From Cyclaneusma minus (Eukaryota; Ascomycota; Leotiomycetes; Marthamycetales; Marthamycetaceae), in the NCBI GenBank assembly GCA_037179335.1, contig JAKZHN010000033.1, positions 248,001 through 312,000 of the forward strand: a stretch of DNA of 64,000 nt, in the 5' to 3' direction. A program made the position numbers and the translations under genes. Shown here piece by piece: positions 1-8,835 of this stretch. The notes under the pieces were generated by a model, which saw only the letters and a list, made by a program, of their open reading frames with translations, had not been told where the DNA came from and did no database searches. Numbering within the stretch: position 1 is the first letter of the stretch; every line of letters begins with the position of its first letter.

Positions 1-479
1 CGCTGACCATCGCTGTGCTGATGGATTCGATGGATTGGTTTGAACCTGGCTCTGGGGCTGCTGAGCAGCAGATTTCGAAGCTGAATCGCACGCTCAAGAT
101 GGGTGGGAGGGTGTTGATTAGAAGTGCGGGGTTGAGGCCGTGGTATGTGGGGGTGTTTGAGAAGGGGGGGTTCACGGGGAAGAGGGTGGGGGCGAGGGTT
201 GGGGGGGCTTGCATTGATCGGTGAGTTTCGCGATTTCTTTCTCTCCTTTTTTGGTGGTGAGGGATCAATGTCTGAGAGATGCTGGGAGATGTCTGGGAGG
301 CGAAGGGAGATGAGAATGTTTGCTGATGGCCTGATTTGTGGCGTTTTAGGGTTAACATGTATGCTTCGTGCTGGATCATGACGAAGGTGGAGAATTTGCC
401 GCCTTTGACTCCGAAGACGCCCACGGGTAATCGTGTGAGCCGTGATAGCTCGGTAGATCTTGATAAGTTGGAGCTTTGA
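1..479 (+). CDS. BTA1: Betaine-lipid (DGTS) synthase, 3' end (DUF3419/BtaA-like), partial
   Basis: This is the C-terminal end of a protein whose start lies outside the window. The model joins <1-220 and 350-479. The donor GTGAGT follows position 220, the acceptor TTTTAG ends at 349, and the codon CGG is split by the intron. The visible peptide reads ..LTIAVLMDSMDWF, then LKMGGRVLIRSAG, then after splicing CIDRVNMYASCWIMTKVEN. I recognise this as the end of the DUF3419/BtaA-type 3-amino-3-carboxypropyl transferase. In fungal Bta1 this part transfers the aminocarboxypropyl group of S-adenosylmethionine to diacylglycerol on the way to DGTS, a phosphate-free membrane lipid. A single-domain DUF3419 protein cannot be excluded because the N-terminal part is missing. 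The last ~35 residues are Ser/Thr/Pro-rich. Confidence 0.72.
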
Positions 480-1920
480 CTGTGGGGTGTGCGGGATTCT
501 GACAAGGTGTTTTGGAAAGTGGAAACGAGATGGCTTGACGGATCGGATGGAGGCCGATGCTTTGCGGGATATATGGGGTGGCGGTTTGAGCATGGGGAGG
601 AAGGGACGCTCTTTTTGATGACGGGTTTCTGCTTTTTTTTATATGATTGAGTTAGGAGGTACCTTATATGACTGTCTTTACGAATGGATATGATAGTTTG
701 GCTGTATGAATTTACAGTGGGCGCGGTGTCCTTCACTTACTTGAGTGCTCTTTCGCTACAGGTATCTCTGACTAGAAACCGGACTTGCTGGTCGCCTTCG
801 GACTGGTGCAAAGAAGTTCATCTACTTTCTCATGCGTACCTACATGTACCTGACAAGTCTCGATGTCCGATGTCACGTCTTAGATTAGTCGGATTCGGGC
901 AGTTCCTATCCCAACGACATGGCCCTGGGCTCTTAGCAGTCACAAGCCCAAGTCCCAACAGTCACCGAGGCACTCACTAGCTCTGAATCGCAAACCCCAC
1001 AACTATCCTGCTTCTGCCAAACTTTATTCAAGCCTTCGTGCATGCTAGACGTAATGCGGGATGCGTGACATCACCTCGGGCGACAGCTGCCTGCACGCGA
1101 TTCGGGACTGCATTGGCTTTCGGGAATTTGAAGTCAACATTGAAATGTCAAAATGCGTGTTGCCACGTTGCTAAGGGCCTGGGAAGTTAGATGAGAGTTT
1201 TTTGAAATCAAGTTTGTTTCGATGTTGTTTTTTGATGATCACATAGATGTGATCCGGCATTGACGATGCCCGCGTGGCAAGATGCAATGCAGCTGCCGCT
1301 AAATTGCTTCTGACGGTTTTCTATCGCTCTTTGGTATTGAACGCCGAGGGTTAGCATAGCCCGCGACTGCACGTGCGAGAGATTGGCAATGTGAAAGCGG
1401 CGTTTTGGGCGTGGAATTGAACTACGAGTGAGAGGGAGGGCTACCCCGGACTAGACAGATCAGATCACACATGGCAACATGACGGCCTCATGCGGTAGGT
1501 CCCCGGAATTCGGATTGAAGGCTACCCGTCCAGTGTTGAAAGGTAACGAAGGCATGGAAGGCTGGACTGATCGAACTTGGAAGACCGATGGAAGCTGACT
1601 CGAAGTTGCCAAACGCAGTATAGCTCAGTTCTAGGCGGGCGATCGCTGCGTGATAACCTTAAACTATGGGCCCTTTTCGTGGAATATAATCTTCCGAGCA
1701 ATGTAACATTGAACCCCTGAGCTGCCTTTCATTTCGACGGCCAAAAAATGTCTAGGCGCACTACTCGGGGGCGGACGTCAGCCACGAGGTCCAAGTAGCA
1801 TTCTACCGTTCATAGTCGCTCTTTACTTTTTCTCCGTCAATGCTCCTCGGCTGTTCTTCCTTTTCCTGATTCCTCTGGGTCAACGTCTGCTGCACCGCCA
1901 GACTCCTCTCGCTGGATGTC
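480..1920. other. Intergenic DNA, no gene seen
   Basis: This 1.4 kb stretch lies between the lipid synthase end and the RNase H gene. I find only short unconserved frames, no repeats and no RNA gene. It should hold the 3' UTR of the first gene and the promoter of the second. No convincing TATA box stands near 1921. Confidence 0.5.
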
Positions 1921-2979
1921 TTGTGCCACTTCTTCCACCAAGAGCAGCGTCTCTTCACGCAGATGTTGAAAGATTTATTGACCAAGTGCTGCGGCAGGCC
2001 CAAAGACACAATGCCGACCAAATCAAAGTCCGTCACCGCCTCCCTGCTCTTCCGCAAAGACAACATCCCACTCCTCAAATGCGGCCGCTGCAGCTCCAAA
2101 ATCGCTGCAGACCATATCCACTGCCGCGGCTGCTTCAGCTTCGACCTGTGCATCGAATGTGCCCGCAAAAGCATCTACTGCTCCGACGACACCCACGACT
2201 GGGTCCTCCGCCGATTCAAAAACGGCGACTGGGAAGACGTCAACGAAATCCCGCCGGGCATCGCACGCCGCGTGCCCACCCTCAAAGGCGACACGAAAAC
2301 CTATCCGCTGAAATTCGAACCGCCGAAACCGACAGACCGGCCGGAATATCTGTACAGCACGCTCGATGATCGCTTTATCCGCCACAGCGACCCGCGCGAA
2401 ATCCTGGTCTATACCGATGGTGCGTGTCTGCGCAGCGCAAAAGAAACTCAGGGCGGCTGCGCGTTTGTGTTTCGTGCGCCCGAATTCGCAGACGATAGCG
2501 TGGTGACGCAGACGGGCGCTGTGTTCTTCCCGGTCGAGCTGTGCGGACCGGACGGACTCATGTATCCCCAGACCTCCAACCGCGCCGAACTGCGCGCTGT
2601 AGTCGCTGCGTTGCAATATCTCGACTGGTCGTCTGACCACGATGAAAAATGGCGCTCACTTGTCATCGCTACCGATTCGGATTATGTGTATGTGGGCGCT
2701 ACTGAGTGCTTGGCGCAGTGGGAGTGTACTGGATGGCGTAATGCGGGAGGCAAGGTAATTCGGGATCAGGATTTGTGGAACGTGTTGCTTCGAGAGATTC
2801 GGTTGCTGCATGATAGAGGAGTGCGGGTGAGCTTTTGGTCGATCCCGAAAGAGTGGAATGATAGGGCGGATACGAGTGCGCGGCTGGCGACTAATCGGGA
2901 TCCAAAGAAGGAGTTTCATACTGTGGAGCCGAGTATGAGGGGCGATGTGGATGTGGTTTTCAGGCGCTATGGGTATTAG
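1921..2979 (+). CDS. ZZ-like zinc finger plus RNase H domain protein
   Basis: This is an intronless frame of 352 residues. Residues 54-92 hold a ZZ/treble-clef-like cluster, with cysteines at 54, 57, 68, 71, 77, 80 and 87 and His92, and the typical stretch FDLCIEC. Residues ~160-325 form an RNase HI fold with all four acidic catalytic residues visible: D166 in VYTDGAC, E223 in NRAELRAV, D252 in IATDSDYV and D314 in WNDRAD. RNase H cleaves the RNA strand of RNA/DNA hybrids. The zinc finger is inferred to bind a protein or nucleic acid partner. Standard fungal RNase H proteins often carry a different N-terminal hybrid-binding domain, so this pairing is less usual. The first 30 residues look weak, and the ATG at 2011 (MPTKSKS) may be the true start. 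The region is a plausible active enzyme because nothing is broken. Confidence 0.8.
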   Translation: MCHFFHQEQRLFTQMLKDLLTKCCGRPKDTMPTKSKSVTASLLFRKDNIPLLKCGRCSSKIAADHIHCRGCFSFDLCIECARKSIYCSDDTHDWVLRRFKNGDWEDVNEIPPGIARRVPTLKGDTKTYPLKFEPPKPTDRPEYLYSTLDDRFIRHSDPREILVYTDGACLRSAKETQGGCAFVFRAPEFADDSVVTQTGAVFFPVELCGPDGLMYPQTSNRAELRAVVAALQYLDWSSDHDEKWRSLVIATDSDYVYVGATECLAQWECTGWRNAGGKVIRDQDLWNVLLREIRLLHDRGVRVSFWSIPKEWNDRADTSARLATNRDPKKEFHTVEPSMRGDVDVVFRRYGY

Positions 2980-3326
2980 GCATTGCGTAGATGCAAGAGC
3001 ATGGTTGGCGCTCCGGCTCCGCATCGGGGCGTTTTGGCGATTCTTGGGGCGATTTTGAAAGGGATGGGATACAAAGAGGCATGGTATATATCATTGAGAT
3101 GAGCTAATAACACCAAATGGAGGGGCGTTTTGAGCATTTTGGGTGTGGGGGGGTGGGGGGCGGGTGTACTAGGTGTACTACTAACACACGACTAGATATT
3201 GGTGGGAAGACTAGCTCCACGGCTAGGAGATATATCAAGTAATCGAAGATACTTCAAGTTACCCATTCCTTCCTTCTCATTTGTGAGCTGTGGTTGTTGT
3301 GAAGATGGGGAGGCTCTCAGTCAGCT
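2980..3326. other. Short intergenic spacer before promoter array 1
   Basis: This spacer holds the 3' flank of the RNase H gene, a G-rich run near 3145-3165 and a short GGTGTACTA duplication near 3170. I see no gene. Confidence 0.5.
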
Positions 3327-3389
3327 CAGCTGCTGTCGTTCCACACTTCTGAGCCACGGCTTGCTGGACAAGTTCTCCTATAAAAGGGG
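3327..3389 (+). promoter_or_regulatory. Array 1 unit A1 promoter
   Basis: CAGCTGCTGTCGTT lies at 3327-3340 and TATAAAAG at 3379-3386. This is the first unit of the array and has a short element-to-TATA distance. Confidence 0.7.
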
Positions 3390-3624
3390 GACCTGAACAA
3401 GGACTTGAAAAGCAATCCGAAGCAATAGCACTCTACCTCCAACTACGGCGGCAAACTGTGGGCTCAGACACATCGCTTGAACGACCTGGTAAGAGAATCA
3501 CTGGAGCTTCAGAATCACCTGGCTAATTGTATAGAATTAGGAGCCAGTGATGTTACATACATAGTAGCTCTCCCACCCGCTCAGAGCCATCGTCACCAGA
3601 CCATCTACTGTCCGCTTCCACCCA

Positions 3625-3763
3625 ACTGTCGACTGTCGTGCGGCCTAACTACCGTCTTCAACAAACATTCCTCTTCATCCTCCTCATGGCTCACAAACTC
3701 CCTAGTCCCTATCAATATCCGCAAAGCGACTCTTCGTGCATGGAGGCTCAGGTATAAAAAGGG
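3625..3763 (+). promoter_or_regulatory. Array 1 unit A2 promoter
   Basis: A compressed element with two CTGTCG copies lies at 3625-3640 (hexamers 9 bp apart instead of 19), and TATAAAAAGGG starts at 3753. The stretch CTCTTCGTGC..GGAGGCTCAG before the TATA is shared with unit A3. Confidence 0.65.
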
Positions 3764-3960
3764 TAAGCACCTCCATCTTTATCGACCATGATCAAAAATG
3801 CAGTACGGCCCAGAGCACGGAACCAGATGCAGAGGCAACGTCTTGACTTGTAGGTCACTATATCCACTTTTTTGACTGCTATTCCAAGTAAAACTTAATG
3901 AGCCCAAGTTAGCGAATACAAGTTTCTACTACTGTCTTTAGGGTGTATGGTTTAAATGGA

Positions 3961-4128
3961 CCGTCGATTCTATCAGCTGCTGTTGATGATTTGCTCCTGT
4001 TGTTAGTGCATATCTCCATTATCATATGATTGACTGGAGGGTCTGAACCGACTCTTTGTGAGTACTGATTCACAACTTCCCTATCTACGAAACGACTCTT
4101 CGTGCTGGAGGCTCAGCTATAAAAAGGG
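3961..4128 (+). promoter_or_regulatory. Array 1 unit A3 promoter
   Basis: The element lies at 3961-3988 (CCGTCGATTC then CAGCTGCTGTTG) and TATAAAAAGGG at 4118-4128. The downstream start region contains GAGCTTGGAGAACCACGACC. A 49-codon frame starting at 4180 is not conserved in neighbouring units. Confidence 0.72.
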
Positions 4129-4333
4129 CAGGCCTCCCGAGCTTGGAGAACCACGACCAATTTGCAACAGACAACATCTGATGGAAGTAGATCCAGATGC
4201 CATAGTTCACTTAGGAGAGCTGGAGAGGAGTCTTTCTGACGACTATGTGGAAATTCCCAGGAAAGTGGCAACATACAAGGGGACATCATCTGGATCTGTC
4301 CAAGTGACAGGCTACCGCCAACTTTCTTAGCTG

Positions 4334-4426
4334 CTCTCGATCCTTTGAGCTGCTGTCGTCTGTTTCTTAGCACTCTTCTTGGTTAGGTTCCTTTGAGGGT
4401 TGGCCTGAGATTCAGCTATAAAAAGG
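4334..4426 (+). promoter_or_regulatory. Array 1 unit A4 promoter
   Basis: The element lies at 4334-4360 (CTCTCGATCC then GAGCTGCTGTCGTC) and TATAAAAAGG starts at 4417. Downstream are CGAGCTTTTCTGGGCCACAG-like bases. Confidence 0.72.
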
Positions 4427-4625
4427 AGGGCTTCTTCGAGCTTTTCTGGGCCACAGTTCCGAAAAGGTGACGAACGAAGATACGAACATTCCTCCTGTGG
4501 AAGAGGAGGTATGTGAAACGCTTGACATAGAACCAAGCTGTTCTTACTTTCCTGAAAACCATGCCAAGCAACTTTCGCTACGCCCGAAGGACGAATCAAA
4601 TGTACGCTTATACGAATGACCTATA

Positions 4626-4803
4626 CACTGTCGAGTTGACTAGCAGCTGTCGTTGGTTTACCTCTATTGTCATTTCCAAGCCCTTTTGCGCTTCGACTGA
4701 CAGGGGCCCAGGCCTCGAGTTCACTTATCAGGAGTCGGGAATCACAACTTCCCTGCTTATTTGCAAATGATCTTTCGTGCTGAGGACCCAGCTATAAAAA
4801 GGG
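4626..4803 (+). promoter_or_regulatory. Array 1 unit A5 promoter
   Basis: A variant element at 4626-4655 (ACTGTCGAG then AGCAGCTGTCGTTGG) is followed by AGCTATAAAAAGGG with the TATA at 4793. The transcribed part aligns with unit A3 but carries stops in the A3 frame. Confidence 0.68.
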
Positions 4804-4992
4804 TAGTCCCCTGGAGCTTGTAAGAACATGATCAAGTTTCTAATCAACAACATGGATGGGAGCAGGCGCAACTGCCATAGCTCAAAATAAGGTGGACAAC
4901 ATCCTTTGACAACCATGTTGAAAATCCTCGCAAAATTCGATAGGCAGATCCAAGATGATTTTGTCTACATATTGTGCAAATGGCAGATAACA

Positions 4993-5093
4993 ACTTTCGA
5001 TCATGTCAGCTGCTGTCGTCTCTTCATTCTGCTGTCTCCCCACTCCACAGTCCCTTTGACACAGACACTAGATGGAAGACTCGGCTATAAAAG
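4993..5093 (+). promoter_or_regulatory. Array 1 unit A6 promoter
   Basis: The element lies at 4993-5020 (ACTTTCGATC then CAGCTGCTGTCGTC) and TATAAAAG at 5086-5093. Confidence 0.72.
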
Positions 5094-5322
5094 AGAGTGC
5101 TCATTTGAACTTTGTGGTCCCTTCTGCTCAAGGTTACTTCTGCGTCCGAGCAGCAACGTAAACCAGTCATAGAACTATAGCAGGAGATCTTCAATGTCCT
5201 GCGATGGATGTGTGAAAATCCTTGCCCCACAAGTTTCTTTCACCTCTCTAGCACCCATGCTAAGCAGATTCCACTAGGTCCAAGAGGTCAGTCTACATTG
5301 CTGAGATAATGACAGCGTTTAT

Positions 5323-5422
5323 ACTGTCGATTCTGCTAGCTGCTGTCTGGTTTCTGCCTGTGTTGCTTGGTGAAAAATGTCTTGGCGCTTGATTGTTGGA
5401 GGCCAAGGTTCAGGTATAAAAG
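5323..5422 (+). promoter_or_regulatory. Array 1 unit A7 promoter
   Basis: The element lies at 5323-5350 (ACTGTCGATTC then TAGCTGCTGTCTGG) and TATAAAAG at 5415-5422. Confidence 0.72.
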
Positions 5423-5659
5423 AAGGGTTTCCCTCTGATGTTTTTGGGCCATCTCATCGTCTCAAGTAGCTCTGTCTCAAGTCACTCTGGACCCAGGAAC
5501 ATGAGGACTCCAGCTTCCGGAAGGCGAAAAGATTGGAAGATTTGGAACATCCTAGAGCCAAAATTGTTCGAATCGCTGATGAGCATACTGTGAAATCCCT
5601 GGCGGCAAAGACCAGGTCCGAATTATGTGACTACGCATAGCTAACAGCTTGACTTGAGA

Positions 5660-5676
5660 CTCAGCTATAAAAGGGA
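5660..5676 (+). promoter_or_regulatory. Array 1 unit A8, TATA without upstream element
   Basis: CTCAGCTATAAAAGGG has its TATA at 5666. The interval to the previous TATA is the shortest in the array (251 bp) and the CTGTCG element is missing, so this is a truncated unit. The GCTTGCTGAACCACGGCC start region is retained. Confidence 0.6.
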
Positions 5677-5878
5677 GAGCTCATCCTCGCTTGCTGAACC
5701 ACGGCCAAAACTCTTGCTGACCTGGAAGATGCTGCGCAAATTGGGGGTATGCGCAAAGTCGGTACGTTCAAGTTGCTCTGGCTCTTGCAGTGACCCTATT
5801 AACTAACCTGATGAGCGAATTTCATTGGAGCCCAGAAGCTGCGAGCAAATTGCCCCAACTTGGAAAGCACGACTTCCC

Positions 5879-5974
5879 ACTGTCAATTCTGATAGCTGCT
5901 GCCATGTGAGTGCTTCTCTCGTCATTAGGAATATTTTGTAGAGCTTTGATTGGAGGAGGCAGCTATAAAAAGGG
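5879..5974 (+). promoter_or_regulatory. Array 1 unit A9 promoter
   Basis: The element lies at 5879-5906 (ACTGTCAATTC then TAGCTGCTGCCATG) and AGCTATAAAAAGGGG has its TATA at 5964. Confidence 0.7.
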
Positions 5975-6182
5975 GTCCTCCTGCTTAAGTTGCTGTCTTA
6001 AACTCAGCAGCTAACTCATGGATTTCTCATCCATGCTTGTGATGTGATACTTTTCAGCCCATCACGGTCGTAGTAGCGCGCCATGGAAGGAGATACATTT
6101 GCAACCTCCCTGATACGGTATACCCACGTTGCGCTAATTTCACTCAAAGCCTAATCATAAAGTTGTGCATGGAATAATGTTT

Positions 6183-6267
6183 CATCGTCGAACCAGGCAG
6201 CTGCTGTCGTTTGAGTACTGTTTTGGGCCCTCTTTGACGGTAGTGTTTGGGCTAGCTATAAAAAGGG
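6183..6267 (+). promoter_or_regulatory. Array 1 unit A10 promoter
   Basis: The element lies at 6183-6212 (ATCGTCGAACC then CAGCTGCTGTCGTTTG) and TATAAAAAGGGG starts at 6257, followed by GATCCTCC..GATTGCTAGACCAC. Confidence 0.72.
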
Positions 6268-6454
6268 GTGGATCCTCCACGATTGCTAGACCACAATTTA
6301 TTTGGCAAGCCAGACCGAAACGTAACTTAACCATACACATGTGAAAGATGTTAGGAGTTAGGACGAAAATTACTCGGATTTGCGGAATAGAACTCGAACT
6401 TCACTGAGCCCAGGAGCGAGTCTGAGTTGTTCTAACGTATATGGCAAGATGTCC

Positions 6455-6550
6455 TACCGTCGAGAGCTGTAACTTCTGTCGTTTAATGGCTCTCGCTGCT
6501 GACTTTTACCGTCCTTTGATTGCTCATAAGCGGGTCAGCTATAAAAAGGG
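6455..6550 (+). promoter_or_regulatory. Array 1 unit A11 promoter
   Basis: A diverged element (ACCGTCGAGAGCTG then CTTCTGTCGTTT) lies at 6455-6483. TCAGCTATAAAAAGGGG has its TATA at 6540. Confidence 0.68.
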
Positions 6551-6740
6551 GTGTCTTCCCCAAGGTTTCTAGACTTCAATCCACACGAAACCTTTACCGC
6601 TAAATTGAAGGATCCAAGTAGTCTGATACCTATGCAGTATCTCAGCACGTTAAGGTGTTTTAATTCCGAAACCGAACTTCACTGGGCGGAGAAAGCAAGT
6701 CTCACATAGTTGGTTCGATGCGCACACTCGCTGGTCTTCT

Positions 6741-6847
6741 ACTGTCGGTCTTGCTAGCTGCCGTCGTTACTCATTCTCTTCCACAACCTCAGACTCCCCG
6801 GGCGCTTAGCTGCGGAGCAGAGGCTGCGACTCACATATAAAAGAAGG
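6741..6847 (+). promoter_or_regulatory. Array 1 unit A12 promoter
   Basis: The element lies at 6741-6768 (ACTGTCGGTCTTGC then TAGCTGCCGTCGTT) and TATAAAAG at 6836-6843. Confidence 0.72.
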
Positions 6848-7051
6848 GTCTCGACTACTTTTCTCCCCAAAAGCCCCGAGTGAGAATGATCCCACCACAG
6901 CCAGTGTCCCACAACAAGTCTCTCACAGCTTCAAGGTGCGATAGTTGCAAGCTTAACTGGAACGCAGGACAACAAGCAAAGTAAGATTTTCGGTAACGCA
7001 CTTCGCGAGCAACAACAGAATGTGACTGCAGCTGTGCACGACTGGCTTTCT

Positions 7052-7154
7052 GCTATCGATCTTGCCAGCTGCTGTCGTTTCACTGTTTCTGCTCCCATTC
7101 AGATCTCCTCGAATCTTTAACCTTCGAGGTAGGACATACTCAGATATAAAAGGA
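7052..7154 (+). promoter_or_regulatory. Array 1 unit A13 promoter
   Basis: A near-consensus element lies at 7052-7080 (CTATCGATCTTGC then CAGCTGCTGTCGTTT) and TATAAAAGGAGGG starts at 7145. Confidence 0.72.
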
Positions 7155-7350
7155 GGGTCCTCCCCAAAAGTTTTACCACATGCCAACTTTGCGCTTCATG
7201 TCGTGATATTGCCTATAGCTACGAAGACGTAGAGTGAAACACATTCAGTATCCCAGAACAAAACTTGTTTGGTCTTTCTGTTTCCCATGCTTCAACCTTC
7301 ACTGGATTTAAAAGCGGATCTCAGATTGACATCGTCCTCATGAGACTTCC

Positions 7351-7453
7351 ACTGTCGAACATACCAGCTGCTGTCGTTTTCTCATTTTCCTCTACAACTT
7401 CAGACTCCTATTGAATCTTGGTTGAGCGAATCTTTCTTCAAGCTATGAAAGGA
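7351..7453 (+). promoter_or_regulatory. Array 1 unit A14 promoter, TATA altered
   Basis: A strong element lies at 7351-7380 (ACTGTCGAACATAC then CAGCTGCTGTCGTTTT). The box reads AGCTATGAAAGGAGG at 7444, one change from the consensus. Confidence 0.65.
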
Positions 7454-7639
7454 GGTCCTTCCCCAAGCTTGGTAGGCTAGACCTTGAACTTCATTGATTC
7501 GCAACCTATGGAAATAGAAGCTTGTGCGACATCCCAGGGTACAGGTTGTTCTGGTTTGCCCAACCACCATATTCGTGAAATCCATAGTATGAACAGGTGG
7601 GTCAAATATTCACTCTTTCAATAGCAGAGCCGTGCTACC

Positions 7640-7741
7640 GCTGATGCTAATAGCTGCTGTCGCGCTATAGTTCCCGTCGCTATCAGCCGATCCCAGAGTT
7701 CTCCTGCTTAGAGGATCAAGGCCAGATATCCATAAAAGGAC
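7640..7741 (+). promoter_or_regulatory. Array 1 unit A15 promoter
   Basis: An element with only the second half intact (TAGCTGCTGTCGCGC) lies at 7640-7665, with CATAAAAGGA at 7731. Confidence 0.6.
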
Positions 7742-7943
7742 AGGCTTTTCTGAGCTTTTTAGATCATAATGCAAATCAAGACTCCGAAAGCTCCACCTGA
7801 CGGAGACTGGCGTGTGCAGTATTCTGGTATATGAATATTTCCTGTTCTTTCTAGACGATTGTGCAGATACCCTATCTTACAGGGTAGAAAGAAGCCCAAG
7901 CGCATTTTGTTTCCAAATTCACTCCCCAGCCTTTTGCTTTCCT

Positions 7944-7972
7944 ACTGTCAACGTCGACAGCTGCTGTCATTC
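7944..7972 (+). promoter_or_regulatory. Array 1 unit A16, element only
   Basis: ACTGTCAACGTCGA followed by CAGCTGCTGTCATTC has no TATA box. About 40 bp later the 19-bp repeat block begins, so the array appears to be cut here by that repeat. Confidence 0.6.
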
Positions 7973-8009
7973 GGGCCTTCGCGCTTGCCGTCCCAGAACT
8001 TAAATTCCG

Positions 8010-8290
8010 GATTACTCACAATATTCCCAATCCTTAAGGATATTCTCAATCATTGGAGAATAGAGACGTTCCTAAGCCTTAAGGATAGTCCCAATTACCG
8101 AAGTCTGGAGGCAATGAATATTCCCAATTACTCAAGATATTTCCAATCACTGGGAGTCCGAGATACTTCCAGTTACTGGGCATATTCCCAATCACCGTAG
8201 ATATTCCCGATTCTTAGGGATATTCCCAATCACGAGACATACTCTTCATCGCTAGGCATAGTCTCATCGCTTTGGATACTCTTAATCCCT
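8010..8290. repeat. 19-bp repeat block 1
   Basis: Imperfect copies of a ~19-bp unit resembling GATATTCCCAATTACTGGG run through this stretch, for example at 8031, 8117, 8188 and 8221. Copies are degenerate but share ATTCCCAAT and CACTGG or TACTGG. Confidence 0.7.
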
Positions 8291-8301
8291 CGGGGCTCTA
8301 G

Positions 8302-8513
8302 CCTCTGGCTCCACACACGCGGCAGCCGGCTCAAACATAATCACAGCATCACTTACTCAGAAGCAGTTGCATACCGGCACCAAACATAGTGTATCGTACT
8401 CAGTGTCACCATGTGTCCGCCTGGCCGATTACTCGACCGATCATGAGGGTCGTATAGGTCCGTCTCGCCGCTGTTGAAGTGTTGAAGGAAGGCGGCCAGT
8501 ATGTCACATGTGG
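8302..8513 (-). pseudogene. Fragment of the exon 1/intron 1 region of the 840-residue gene at 48-50.7 kb
   Basis: This stretch matches 50427-50607 closely, including intron sequence (CTCTGGCTCCACAC), the intron border bases CACAGCATCACTTACTC and coding bases such as TGTCCGCCTGGCCGAT and GAAGGAAGGCGGCCAGTATG. It includes a ~25 bp extra segment near 8318-8342. The 5' part of the exon is missing. Because intron sequence is retained, the copy arose at the DNA level, not by retrotransposition. It is flanked on both sides by 19-bp repeat blocks. It cannot encode the original protein. Confidence 0.75.
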
Positions 8514-8559
8514 CTTCCTGAAATCAGCGTGTGGCAGTGTTCAGGATGAGGATTTCTGA

Positions 8560-8790
8560 TCTCTTTGGAATATTCATAATCACTGAGGATATTCCCAATT
8601 ACTGGCGATATTCCCAGTCATTAAGGATATTCTCAATTACTGGGGACATTCCTAGTCACTGTGGATATTCCTAGTCACTGCGGATATTCTCAGTTACTGG
8701 GGATGTTCTCAATTGCTGTGGGTATTCCTAATTACTGAGAATACTCCTAATTATTGGGGATATTCCCAATTACTGAAGGGTGGTTCAGAC
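8560..8790. repeat. 19-bp repeat block 2
   Basis: About twelve consecutive copies of a 19-bp unit run here, for example GATATTCCCAATTACTGG then GATATTCCTAGTCACTGTG then GATATTCTCAGTTACTGGG. This is the cleanest of the AATTACTGG-type blocks. It ends ~45 bp before the NOC2 stop codon. Confidence 0.78.
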
Positions 8791-8835
8791 TTTTTCCTAA
8801 CTGTAAATCCTATCACGGTCAAACGCACAGGGAAA

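Larger units (their letters stand above)
3327..7972 (+). repeat. Promoter-unit array 1: 15 tandem TATA units and one end unit without TATA, all on the plus strand
   Basis: TATA-like boxes (best form AGCTATAAAAAGGG) start at 3379, 3753, 4118, 4417, 4793, 5086, 5415, 5666, 5964, 6257, 6540, 6836, 7145, 7444 and 7731, a spacing of 251-376 bp, mostly near 295. Roughly 40-140 bp before nearly every box lies a shared element made of two CTGTCG hexamers whose starts are 19 bp apart, the second one preceded by CAGCTG or TAGCTG. Downstream of the TATA box many units share CTCC, then GAGCTTG, then GACCACGATCAA-like sequence over ~45 nt. The rest of each unit diverges strongly. Pairs of units can still be aligned (for example 4118 and 4793), but with stops and indels, so no common protein frame is kept. 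I infer a family of short transcription units. The polymerase and product are unknown. Confidence 0.82.

Noticed and set aside
4058..4330. Protein gene in array 1 unit A3
   Set aside because: The frame is not conserved in the closest unit (TATA 4793), where aligned positions contain stops.
3327..7972. CRISPR-like array because of regularly spaced repeats
   Set aside because: The spacing is ~300 bp, the repeated parts are promoter-like (TATA), and the organism is a eukaryote.
3327..7972. 5S rRNA or snRNA tandem array
   Set aside because: No 5S internal control region or recognisable U-snRNA sequence is present in the units, and the bodies diverge too much for rRNA.
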